A DNA stretch of 64,000 nt from Candidatus Omnitrophota bacterium. Its GTDB lineage: Bacteria > Hinthialibacterota > Hinthialibacteria > Hinthialibacterales > Hinthialibacteraceae. Positions 50,901 through 59,200 of the stretch are shown piece after piece; position 1 is the stretch's first letter, and the number at the start of each line of letters is the position of its first letter. Below the pieces are notes generated by a model. That model searched no databases, was not told the DNA's origin, and saw only the letters and a program-made list of their open reading frames with translations. The stretch covers positions 1-64,000 of the forward strand of contig JBFMBP010000037.1 of the NCBI GenBank assembly GCA_040755155.1. The letters run 5' to 3'. A program made the translations under genes and the position numbers.

Positions 50901-52737
50901 CAGCCCGAGATGGCGATGCCTTGAATACGCGGAATTGGGAAATCGGAAAGGAATAGCGAAGATTAAAATTCCCGATGTCTTCGCGGAAGCGGACGCAGAA
51001 TACTTTCTGCATCCTGCATTAATGGATATCGCTACTGGTTTTTTGTCGATTTACGATCGCATTGAAACTGCGCTGCCTTTTTCCTACAAAAGATTAAGGA
51101 TATGGAATACCTTACCACAACAATTTTATAGCTATGTACGCAATTCGCCGAGCCAACATGCTGAAATGTTTCATTACGATATTTCTATTTTGGATGAATA
51201 TGGCAAATCCATCGTCGATATAGAAGATTACGTATTGAAAGAGGCTATCGATTTTACGGAGAGCGAACATTATCTTTCTAAATCTATTTCCGAAAAGCTG
51301 AACATAGACAATGTCAAAAATTTTTATATTACAATCTCAACGCCTGGCATTTTGGATAGTATGGAATTTCATGCTTCTTCCAGAATTGAACCAAGACCTA
51401 ACGAAATTGAAATCGAAATTTCTGCAGCGGGACTTAATTTCATCGAAACGCTCTATGCTCTTGGCCTATTGCCCAATAAAGAAAACTGTCAAGCTAAATT
51501 CGGCCTCGAATGCTCCGGAACAGTTGTTCGCATCGGCGAGAATGTAAGCGATTGGCGCATCGGCGACGAAGTTGTCGCCTTCGCTCCCGCCTGCTTTAGT
51601 TTTTATACCACTGTCGCCGCTGCCGCCGCCGCACATAAGCCTTCCCATTTAAGCAAGGAAGAATCGGCGACGCTTCCCGCCGCCTACACTACTGCCTATT
51701 ATTCCCTCGTTGCGCAGGGACGATTGCAAAAAGACGAGCGCGTTTTGATCCATGCCGCCAGCGGCGGAGTTGGTCTTGCCGCCTTGAACATCGCTCAATG
51801 GATTGGCGCTGAAATTTTCGTCACCGCGGGAACGGATGAAAAAAGAAATTATCTACGCTCCCTTGGCGTCAAGCATGTTATGAATTCAAGGACGCTGGAT
51901 TTCGCCAATGAAATCATGACCATTACAAATGGTTTAGGAGTGAATCTTATTCTTAACTCGCTTGGTGGAGAATTTATCGTTAAAAGCATGTCGATTTTGT
52001 CTCCTTATGGACGATTACTCGAATTAGGCAAAAGAGATATAATTAAAAATACAGCCATAAACTTAGGTTTGTTCGAGAAACACTTATCCTTTATCGCCAT
52101 TGACGTTGGACCTGATATGCCAGGATTCGAAACGTTATGGAAAGAGATATCGCATCATTTTCTTTCTGGACATTTCAAACCTCTTCCTTATCGCGCTTTT
52201 CTCGTTACGGAAGCGGCGCAAGCGTTCGAATACATGGCTCAAGCCAAGCATATCGGAAAAATTATTCTTACAATGGACAACCGAAAAGAGATAGCAAAAC
52301 ATATCCTATCCCAAAAAAAGCGCGGTTCTTCCCTTGAATCCATTATTGGTCTGCCAATCCATGATAGCGCTGCACGTGCGCCGGATTCTTTTGCTGGTTC
52401 TCATTCCGAACTGAAATATCAGATTCACGATATTCAATCGTCAAGCGCTTCTTCGCTCAACGAAACGGAAAAGGCCATTGCGAATATTTGGCGTAGGCTT
52501 TTAGGCATTGATTCGATAAGCATCGAGGATAATTTTTTCGAATTAAACGGCGATTCCCTTTTGGCGGCGCAAGTAGTTACGCAAATACATAAATCCATGC
52601 AAATCAAACTGCCTTTGAGCGCTCTTTTCGACTTTCCCACAGTGGCAAGCCTAGCGAAGCGCATCGACGAAATGCAGCTCGCAACGGCGGGTGCGCGGAT
52701 GCCGGCTAGTAATGACGTCGAGGAAGGCGCATTATGA
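44929..52737 (+). CDS. Fully reducing PKS module KS-AT-KR(with inserted cMT)-DH-ER-T
   Basis: A one-module PKS, 2602 aa. KS is at 8-440 (Cys183 in NTACSSS). AT has Ser631 in GHSLG and HAFHS, malonyl type. KR begins at about 1147 with VYLVTGGLGSMG but breaks off after about 50 residues. A methyltransferase region follows (about 1200-1590, ILEFGAGSGVL at 1401). KR then resumes with the ADVSD strand, HTAGVLG and QIDYCSANAF (Tyr1710). DH (1825-2115) has His1863 and Asp2033 in HPALMD, with Asp in place of the usual Gly of motif one. ER (2128-2455) has the NADPH loop HAASGGVGLAAL. T reads NGDS (Ser2543). The module should add a saturated, alpha-methylated two-carbon unit to the Thr ending the previous protein. 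Overlaps of 8 and 4 bases with its neighbours imply coupled translation. From about 46280 on, the DNA is much richer in A+T than the KS part and the flanking genes. Confidence 0.92.
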   Translation: MNENKPDHQSNRIAVIGMAGRFPGAANVEQFWRNLCNGVESITFFSREQLAAAGVGEPLLNDPDYVRANGVLDGVELFDADFFGMTPREAELTDPQHRLFLECAWEAMENSGCDSESYKGRIAVFAGAGMSTYLLNNLIPHPDILQNSGNLNLIIGNNKDYVPTRVSYKLNLTGPSVNVNTACSSSLAAVHLACQSLLDYQCDAALAGGVGIQIPQEQGYLHHEGSISSPDGHCRAFDAQAQGTVSGNGVAIVVLKRLEDAIEEGDCIRAVILGSAMNNDGAAKAGYTAPSVDGQAQVIAEALAMADIHPESIGYIETHGTGTPLGDPIEIEALTHAFRASTQKKGFCAIGSVKTNVGHLDEAAGAAGLIKTILSLENKIIPPSLHFQQPNPHIDFANSPFFVNAKLSTWDSNASPRRAGVSSFGIGGTNIHVVLEEAPPAPPAGKSRPYQILSLSAKTETALEAVADRLSYCLKLDPYIDIADAAYTLHTGRRCFKYRRFVLCSNAQDAIQSLQSRDSVFMFSGHCEKQNRPIVFMFPGQGSQYVNMGRELYNDEPVFREHIDRCAEILHPILGLDIRNILFPSAHDFSIANAQMQHTSLAQPILLSVETALATLWMSWGVRPQAAIGHSLGEYAAAWLSGVFNLEEILLLVAERGRLMGGLPPGSMLAVPLSEIELQPYLNDDLSIAAINAPTHCVVSGTIESIQTLEESLRHQHIEARRLQNSHAFHSKMMDPIADSFYRFLNKYPFKHPQIPFLSNLTGEWISPNEAMNPDYWIKQLRHPVLFSKGISELLKKWDAIFLETGPSRVLASFVIRHNNNNPELPIFTSLRHHLDNEHDSFFIAKTMGKLWLSGVPISWPKYYSQEKRRILPLFTYPFHKRRCWVDKPILTFTIDYSHKINDISNWFYIPTWNRMPFLKSNRLTQRYRWLIFSDELGLGSEMKKRLIAEDQDIIMVSIGHDFDRIDDDTFILSPDNPDHLHSLFSLLFSRHTIPHNVIYTWNISPIFNEATPLNRLKEALNLSFYSLLHLVHTLDSHQFSNPLRLFFLTNNMQNVSGDDVFYPEKSVSTGPIRVIPKEYPNIFCQNIDIILPDNFSWDQSKIADDLISEFSHPFSEPILAYRGCSFWRPSYDPIQLNKSDSVPSVLRPGGVYLVTGGLGSMGLAFSRYLAQSVQAKLILLHRTPFPSKEIWDSILSSNGEHADFHLDNYLECFDRFLATNLEKSLIHGIGHYGALENKLNDLCASYFYYYLLSMGVNLSCDSNYSLSFLSGRLSILPKFKKYLQYILHCLEEDLFIESVHGAVRCLSKKPPQQPLILRQKIDEEFPQFLGLTKLLDHCAKHYAKALSGSIEAIEVLYPGGTSSFLDECGKDTIEHSFDRSCMSSLCDILSMLAHQQGGKPLRILEFGAGSGVLTFNLIPLLKNFTIEYYFTDISQSFLLNAQKEAAVHNLNHIHFSLLDITKDILNQGFIENSFDLVIGYNVIHATHSIRDSARNLNRLLKNNGLLVIIESVKSYRWINMIWGLAEGWWYFNDKDLRTVTPLLSLDQWENALRMDEFSSVAAFPRDKEQRNTVDAGLIAAQKKSFPFSLYSANQKDSFCAKILKLKEIEKLGSEVFLANADVSDEHSMRDVFSLIDQRFGALHGVIHTAGVLGQGLICNKTIDEAERVFAAKLFGTQILHNLIKDRKLDFFLLCSSYSSISPIAGQIDYCSANAFLDAFAAYHASQNGIKTISIDWGFWQELGMIEQANMPEEEKQRILNEIRQYGLKDAGVESLHRILSYFSSYQIIASPSDMRRSDHVSPLNHFICQEEENRKNISETHDPSASIHSIFHPLFYKVTTDNAAIIFASKFNAYTHWILHEHKVYDRFVLPGTAYLELAFAAFSLETRNTSAEFREIYFFTPLIFDNDIEIEIRTILKKRDDYFEIYIVSLCGDNRWIEHCRGEIHFLNEPPYITDYQSILYACAARDNLFEKNRHDSDKAAFEERFSHFSPRWRCLEYAELGNRKGIAKIKIPDVFAEADAEYFLHPALMDIATGFLSIYDRIETALPFSYKRLRIWNTLPQQFYSYVRNSPSQHAEMFHYDISILDEYGKSIVDIEDYVLKEAIDFTESEHYLSKSISEKLNIDNVKNFYITISTPGILDSMEFHASSRIEPRPNEIEIEISAAGLNFIETLYALGLLPNKENCQAKFGLECSGTVVRIGENVSDWRIGDEVVAFAPACFSFYTTVAAAAAAHKPSHLSKEESATLPAAYTTAYYSLVAQGRLQKDERVLIHAASGGVGLAALNIAQWIGAEIFVTAGTDEKRNYLRSLGVKHVMNSRTLDFANEIMTITNGLGVNLILNSLGGEFIVKSMSILSPYGRLLELGKRDIIKNTAINLGLFEKHLSFIAIDVGPDMPGFETLWKEISHHFLSGHFKPLPYRAFLVTEAAQAFEYMAQAKHIGKIILTMDNRKEIAKHILSQKKRGSSLESIIGLPIHDSAARAPDSFAGSHSELKYQIHDIQSSSASSLNETEKAIANIWRRLLGIDSISIEDNFFELNGDSLLAAQVVTQIHKSMQIKLPLSALFDFPTVASLAKRIDEMQLATAGARMPASNDVEEGAL

Positions 52738-55700
52738 AACCGTTGTCCGAATGGTTAGCTCATCTTCGATCGCTGAAGATTGCGATCTGGTTGGAAAAAG
52801 GGCAACTGCGCTACCGCGCGCCGAAGGGAGCGATGACACCGGAATTGACGGAAGAGTTGCGGCGCCGCAAGGATGAAATCATCGCCATTCTCAATCCCAA
52901 TGCTATATCCGACATTCCTTCAACGCCAAGCCGGGAGCATTATCCGCTATCCCATGCGCAAAAGCGATTATGGATTTTATCGCAAATGGAGGAGAGTTCC
53001 TCCGCGTACAATATTCCTTTGCATCAGTTGTTAGAGGGCGATTTGGATCGGAACGCTTTGGAAGAGGCATTGTATTATTTGCAGGCGCGTCATGAATCTT
53101 TGCGCACGACCTTCGTTGCCATTGATGGAGAACCAAGGCAAGTTATTCACGACGCCGCAACTGATTATTTTCATTACGTTGATTTGAGTTATGAGGCAAA
53201 AGCGGAAGAGACGGCGAGGCATAGGGGGCGCAAAGAATCGTCGCAAATTTTCGATTTGGAAAATGGACCGCTTTGGAAAGCCGTTCTACTAAAACTTACC
53301 GATAAACGACATGTTTTGTTGTTCACTATGCATCATATCATTTCCGACGGCGTCAGCATCAATATTTTAGCGCGCGATCTATCCCGGCATTACGAATTGA
53401 TTCGAAAAAATGCAGCCGATCTCTTGCCGCCGTTGCGCATCCAATACCGCGATTACGCTCAATGGCAGAATCGGTTATTGGATAGCGTCGAAACCGCAAC
53501 TCATCGTCGGTACTGGCTTGGTAAACTGGCGGGAACCATTCCCGTTCTCCATCTTCCAACGGATTTTCCCCGGCCCGCCATACAGACATTCAAGGGAAAA
53601 GAATTGACTTTTCGATTGGAGAGAGAACGGTTGAAGGCTGTGTTGAAATTCGCCCGGAAAAACCAATGCAGTTTATTCATGGTTTTGTTAGCGGCGTTGA
53701 AAACGTTGTTGTTCCGCTATACGGGACAAGAGGATATTATCGTCGGCAGCCCTTTCGCCGGACGCCATCACGCCGGCTTGGAAGATCAAATCGGATTTTA
53801 TATCAATACCTTGCCGCTGCGGGATTCGATATACGGCAAAGATAGTTTTACATCTTTATTACGACGCGTCCGGCAAACGGCGACGCAGGCATTCGATCAT
53901 CAGGATTATCCTTTCGACTGTTTAGTGGAAGAATTGCGCATCCAACGCGACCTCAGCCGTTCGCCTCTCTATGACGTTCTATTGATTCTGCAAAATCAAG
54001 ACGATTCGGAATTCGCTTTCGAAGACTTACAAGTTCATCTTTTCTTCGAACATCCCGAAACCAGCAAATACGATCTTTCTTTCTGTTGTAAAGAACAGCG
54101 CGATGGATTGTATATTAGCATTGAATTTAACACAGACTTATTTTTACCCGAGCGCATTGAGAGCATGGGACGGCATTTATTAAATTTGATCGGCAGTGCG
54201 CTTAATGAACCATCCTTGCCTATCTCGCTTTTGAATCTGCTTGATGATGACGAGCGGCGAAGGATTCTCTGCGATTTCAATCCCAAAAAATGTTCATTCC
54301 CCGCGCCTACGCTGGTGGAATGGTTCGAAAAGCAAGCGGAAACAACGCCGAATCGCATCGCTGTCGTTTTCGAAGACTCCACCGAACGAATCGAATGGAC
54401 CTATCGCCAACTTAACGCCCGCGCCAACCGACTGGCTCATCATCTGCGCCGCTTGAGCGTTCAACGCGGAACGTTCGTTGGCGTTTATCTCGAACGTTCG
54501 CCGGAGACGATCGCGGCGCTATTGGGCATTCTCAAAGCCGGATGCGCCTATGTTCCTTTCGACGCCGCCCATCCCACCGAACGCCTCGCTTACATGCTGG
54601 ATGACGCGCAAGCGCCCATTCTGATTACGCAAAACGATTTGAGCGACAATCTGTCAACGCGTAACGCCCGCGTTCTGCGGCTCGACGCCGATGCGGAACT
54701 CATCGCCTGCGAGAGCGCAGAAAATCCGCCGCGACTCAACGCACCAAACGATACAACTTACGTCATCTACACTTCCGGTTCGACAGGTCAGCCCAAAGGA
54801 ACCCTTGTTACTCACGCCAATGTCTCGCGCCTTTTCACCTCGACGGAAGCTTGGTTCCAATTCAACGAAAAAGACGTATGGACGATGTTTCATTCCTACG
54901 CTTTCGATTTCTCCGTGTGGGAGATGTGGGGCGCGTTGTTGTACGGCGGGCGCGTCGTCATCGTTCCGCATGAGATCGCGCGATCGCCGAAAGAGTTTTA
55001 TCAATTACTAGCGCGGGAAAAAGCCACGATGCTCAATCAAACGCCATCGGCCTTTCGCCAATTGATGCAAGTGGAAGAAGAGTCGCCAACAGAATTATCA
55101 TTGCGGCTTATCATTTTTGGCGGGGAAGCGTTGGATATGCAAAGCCTGAAGCCCTGGTTTGAGCGTCATGGCGATGCGAAGCCGCAGCTGGCGAACATGT
55201 ATGGCATCACGGAAACGACAGTGCACGTTACTTATCGCCCGCTGACCGCCGCCGATGCGCAAAACCGCGCCAGTCTCATCGGCCGCCCATTGCCGGACCT
55301 TCGCATCTATCTATTAGACGCCCATCGGCAGCCGGTTCCCATTGGAACAACGGGAGAGATTTACGTTGGGGGAGCGGGAATTTCGCAAGGCTACCTGCGG
55401 CGTCCCGAGTTGACGGCGGAGCGTTTCGTTCCCGATCCCTTCGGACAAGAAGGCGAACGCCTTTATCATTCGGGCGACTTGGGCCGCTATCGCTTCGACG
55501 GCGAGATCGAGTACTTGGGCCGCATCGATCATCAAGTGCAGATTCGCGGCTTCCGCGTGGAATTGGGCGAGATCGAATCGGCGCTGACCGCCCATCCCGC
55601 CATCCGCGAAGCCGCCATCGTCGCGGGAGAAGAAGAGTCAGGCGATACCTACATTACCGCGTATATTGTCATAAATAATATGGAATCCGACGCCCAATCG

Positions 55701-56210
55701 ACTTCGCATAAAAACAATTGGCGGAATTATCTAAAAGAGAAATTGCCGGACTATATGATTCCATCTTTTTTTATCGAGTTGGACGCTATGCCGCTTACGA
55801 CCAACGGCAAGATCGACCGCCAGGCGCTGCCACTTCCCGCCCGATCAAGAGAAGCGAGCAACGCGGTTTATACTCCGCCTCAAACCGACTTAGAAAAAAA
55901 ACTCGCAGCGCTTTGGATGGACGTTTTAAATATCAATCCCATTGGTCTTCACGATAATTTTTTCGAAATTGGCGGCCATAGCCTTAAAGCAGTGCGGTTG
56001 ATGCATCTAATCCAACGAGAGATAGAATGTCCATTGGTTCTTCTCGATATTTTCCGCGAACCGACGATCGCGGGATTGGTTACTATCGTCCAGCGTCAAG
56101 AGAAATGCAGGCGCGAAGAGATTCCGCCGTTGGAATTGAAACCGGCGCCGCGCTGGGATGACGCCATCGCTCCCGCTACGGCGGAAGAATGGGAAATGCT
56201 CCATGAGTAA
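52734..56210 (+). CDS. NRPS module TubC_N-C-A(Thr)-T
   Basis: A single NRPS module, 1158 aa. The first 58 residues match the TubC-type N-terminal docking domain (LAHLRSLKIAIWLEKG, then LRYRAPKGAMTPEL and RRRKDEIIAIL). This family docks NRPS proteins onto the C-terminus of an upstream subunit. C is at 67-500 (MHHIISDGVS, His200-201). A is at 525-1020, with code D-F-W-N-I-G-M-V-H-K for threonine. T is at Ser1083 in GGHSLK. The tail after T (about 45 residues, ending TAEEWEMLHE) may be the docking partner of the next protein. The gene overlaps the one before by 4 bases (ATGA) and the one after by 8. It should couple the reduced ketide of the PKS gene before it to Thr. The module is a close duplicate of the last module of the four-module NRPS. 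Confidence 0.95.
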   Translation: MKPLSEWLAHLRSLKIAIWLEKGQLRYRAPKGAMTPELTEELRRRKDEIIAILNPNAISDIPSTPSREHYPLSHAQKRLWILSQMEESSSAYNIPLHQLLEGDLDRNALEEALYYLQARHESLRTTFVAIDGEPRQVIHDAATDYFHYVDLSYEAKAEETARHRGRKESSQIFDLENGPLWKAVLLKLTDKRHVLLFTMHHIISDGVSINILARDLSRHYELIRKNAADLLPPLRIQYRDYAQWQNRLLDSVETATHRRYWLGKLAGTIPVLHLPTDFPRPAIQTFKGKELTFRLERERLKAVLKFARKNQCSLFMVLLAALKTLLFRYTGQEDIIVGSPFAGRHHAGLEDQIGFYINTLPLRDSIYGKDSFTSLLRRVRQTATQAFDHQDYPFDCLVEELRIQRDLSRSPLYDVLLILQNQDDSEFAFEDLQVHLFFEHPETSKYDLSFCCKEQRDGLYISIEFNTDLFLPERIESMGRHLLNLIGSALNEPSLPISLLNLLDDDERRRILCDFNPKKCSFPAPTLVEWFEKQAETTPNRIAVVFEDSTERIEWTYRQLNARANRLAHHLRRLSVQRGTFVGVYLERSPETIAALLGILKAGCAYVPFDAAHPTERLAYMLDDAQAPILITQNDLSDNLSTRNARVLRLDADAELIACESAENPPRLNAPNDTTYVIYTSGSTGQPKGTLVTHANVSRLFTSTEAWFQFNEKDVWTMFHSYAFDFSVWEMWGALLYGGRVVIVPHEIARSPKEFYQLLAREKATMLNQTPSAFRQLMQVEEESPTELSLRLIIFGGEALDMQSLKPWFERHGDAKPQLANMYGITETTVHVTYRPLTAADAQNRASLIGRPLPDLRIYLLDAHRQPVPIGTTGEIYVGGAGISQGYLRRPELTAERFVPDPFGQEGERLYHSGDLGRYRFDGEIEYLGRIDHQVQIRGFRVELGEIESALTAHPAIREAAIVAGEEESGDTYITAYIVINNMESDAQSTSHKNNWRNYLKEKLPDYMIPSFFIELDAMPLTTNGKIDRQALPLPARSREASNAVYTPPQTDLEKKLAALWMDVLNINPIGLHDNFFEIGGHSLKAVRLMHLIQREIECPLVLLDIFREPTIAGLVTIVQRQEKCRREEIPPLELKPAPRWDDAIAPATAEEWEMLHE
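54310..55620 (+). repeat. A-domain copy 2 of a duplicated Thr module
   Basis: Partner of 43060-44370 (see there). Differences are scattered, conservative substitutions, and the pocket residues for Thr are the same in both. Confidence 0.7.
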
Positions 56211-59200
56211 GCTGATGACGTTGGAAGAATTGAAAAAACGCGCTAAAGACGGCGATTTAGAGGCGCTTCAGGAACTGCGCCATCGCGGCTTCTTTCAAAA
56301 AAAGAAATCCGCGCAGGAATACGCCGCTTCTCATGAACAGCAGCGGCTTTGGATTCTCGATCGAATGAACGCGGCGTCTTCCGCCTATAACATGCCGGAA
56401 GCGTGGCGCCTGGAAGGAAAACTAAACGCCAGCGTTTTACAAAAAGCATTCGAAGCCCTGATTCAACGCCATGAATCGCTGCGCACGACATTTAAAGAAT
56501 ACGACGGTAAAGTCCTCCAAGTTATTCATGACAATATCAGTTTTCAACTACAAAAAATCGACCTAAGCCAAAACTTACAATCCTTGGAAAAAGCGCAGGA
56601 ACTCGTTTTTCAAGAAGCCGCCGCGCCTTTCGATCTTGGCGCCGGTCCGCTCATCCGGGCGATATTGTTGAAACGGGCGGAGAATCGATGGATATTCCTT
56701 TTCAACATACATCATATCGTAAGCGACGAATGGTCTCTCGGCGTTTTGCTGCGCGAATTGTCTTTCTTCTATGAATCCTTTTTGCAGAATAAAAACGATT
56801 CCCTGCCGCCATTGAAAATTCAATACAAAGATTATTCCGCTTGGCGCAACAAGATGCTTCAAGGCGAGACAGCGGAAAAACTACGCCGTTATTGGAAAAA
56901 TAGACTGAATGTCGCGCCCGTCCTCAACTTATTGCCGGATACTCCGCGTCCCGCCATTCAAACGTTTACGGGAAAGACGATTTCATTCTTCATCGACGAT
57001 GCTCTTGCCGAGGAGATCAAAGCGTTGGGACGAAAAAGCGGCGCTAGCCTTTTCATGACGATAGCGGCCTGGCTGAATATTTTGCTTTTCCGATATACGA
57101 ATCAGGAAGACATTATTATCGGCGTTCCAGAGGCGGGACGCGATCACCCCGATCTGGAAAACGTCGTCGGCTTTTTCGTCAATACTCTTGCCTTGCGAAA
57201 TGAAATTCATGGCAACGATCATTTCGTCGATGTTCTGAAAAAGGTTCAACAAATTTTGACGGAAGCCATTGAGCATCGGATGCTTCCTTTCGACGAAACA
57301 GTAAAGGAATTGTATCTGGAGCGCGATCGAAGCCGTTCCCCGCTATTCGACGTAATGCTGGCGCTGCAAAACGCCGATGCGTCCGATTTTCATTTCGGCG
57401 GTCTGCGCGCCGTTCCCTTCGAATGCGTATTTACTCCCGCGAAATTCGATTTGACATTTCAGTTTTTGGAAAAAGCGCATGGCCTTGAATTGGGAATCAA
57501 TTACAATACCGATCTTTTTCGGGAAGATTCCATCAGAAGAATGGCAAATTGTTTAATCCATCTCGCGGAAAGCATTGTCCATCATCCCGAAAAGCCTATA
57601 CGAAATTTGGAATTATTGTCTATTGATGAAAAGCAAAGAATCATCATTAATTTCAATCAAACGGCTGCCGATTATCCCCTCGACAAAACCGTTGCGCAAA
57701 TCTTCGAGGAGAAAGCGGCGCAACAACCGGAGCATCCAGCCGTATTTTTCAAGGATGCGCAATGGACCTACCGCGAGTTGAACGAATACGCCAATGGTCT
57801 AGCTTGCGTATTGTTGGAACAATGCGCGCTGCAACCGGAGGAATGCGTCGGAGTATTGCTGGAGCGTTCCCCCTGGGCCGCCACTTCTTTTCTGGGCATT
57901 CTGAAAGCGGGAGGCGCCTACGTTCCCATCGATCCCTCCTACCCCTTGCCGCGTATCGAATTCATGCTGCGCGATTCGGGATGCCGTACCGTTCTTTCCG
58001 AAGCGAAAATCGTGGATTCCATTGCTCCGCGCTTGCCGGGTATTCGTTTCATCGATATCGAATCTTCAGCGGCTAGAATGGCGGCGAATCCCCAAACCAC
58101 ATACGGCGGCCGCCGTTTAGCCTGCGTGATTTTCACTTCGGGTTCGACAGGGCGTCCTAAAGGAACGCTGATCGAACATCGCTCCATCGTCCGCATGGTT
58201 TTGAATACGAATTATATGCGCCTGACGGACGCGGACGTCTTCACGCAAACCGGATCGTTGGCTTTCGACGCTTCGACGCTGGAAATTTGGGGGGCGCTGC
58301 TAAACGGCGCGGGACTTTGCACGATTGACGTAGAGACGCTTTCGGACGCCGTGCAACTGCGCCGTCTGATCGAACGCCGCCGCATTACGGCCATGTTTCT
58401 TACAACCAGTCTCTTCAATCAATTCGTGGATACGGACATCCGCCTATTCCAAGATATAAAAAAGGTCCTTACCGGCGGCGAGAAGGCGTCTTTCCGCCAT
58501 TTCGACAAACTGCAAAAAACTTATCCTTCCCTTGTATTAGTCAATCTATACGGCCCCACGGAAAACACGACGCTGACAACGTTCTATAATTTTGATAACA
58601 GCGTCAATGACAACGTCCCCATCGGCGCTCCTATCGCCAACTCCACAATTTATATCTTGGATAGCGCCGGCCAGCTCGCGCCCATCGGCGTTGCAGGGGA
58701 GATTTGCACTGGAGGCGAAGGCGTTGCGCGCGGCTACCTTAATCATCCCTCTTTTACGGCGGAAAAATTCACGCCGGATCCGTTCCAATCCGGCGAACGC
58801 CTTTATCGCACGGGAGATTTGGGGCGATGGCTTCCCGACGGAAATATCGAATTTTTGGGCCGCATCGATCGCCAAGTGAAAATTCGCGGCTACCGCATTG
58901 AAACAGCAGAAATCGAAAATCGCCTGCTGCAATGGGACGCCGTCAAAGAAGCCTTAGTCATTGCAAAAGACTTCGGCGGTCCCAGCCTGGAACTCGCCGC
59001 CTATATCGTCAGCGATGAGGAGATCGGCGGCGAGGCGCTGCGCCGTCATTTGCAAAACGCCCTGCCCGCTTACATGATCCCTTCCTATTTCACGCGGTTG
59101 GAACGATTTCCCTTGACGCCTAATGGCAAGATCGACGAAAAAGCACTGCCTGATCCCATCGAAGCCGGAGTCGAGGGAAGGACGAATTACGCAGCGCCCC

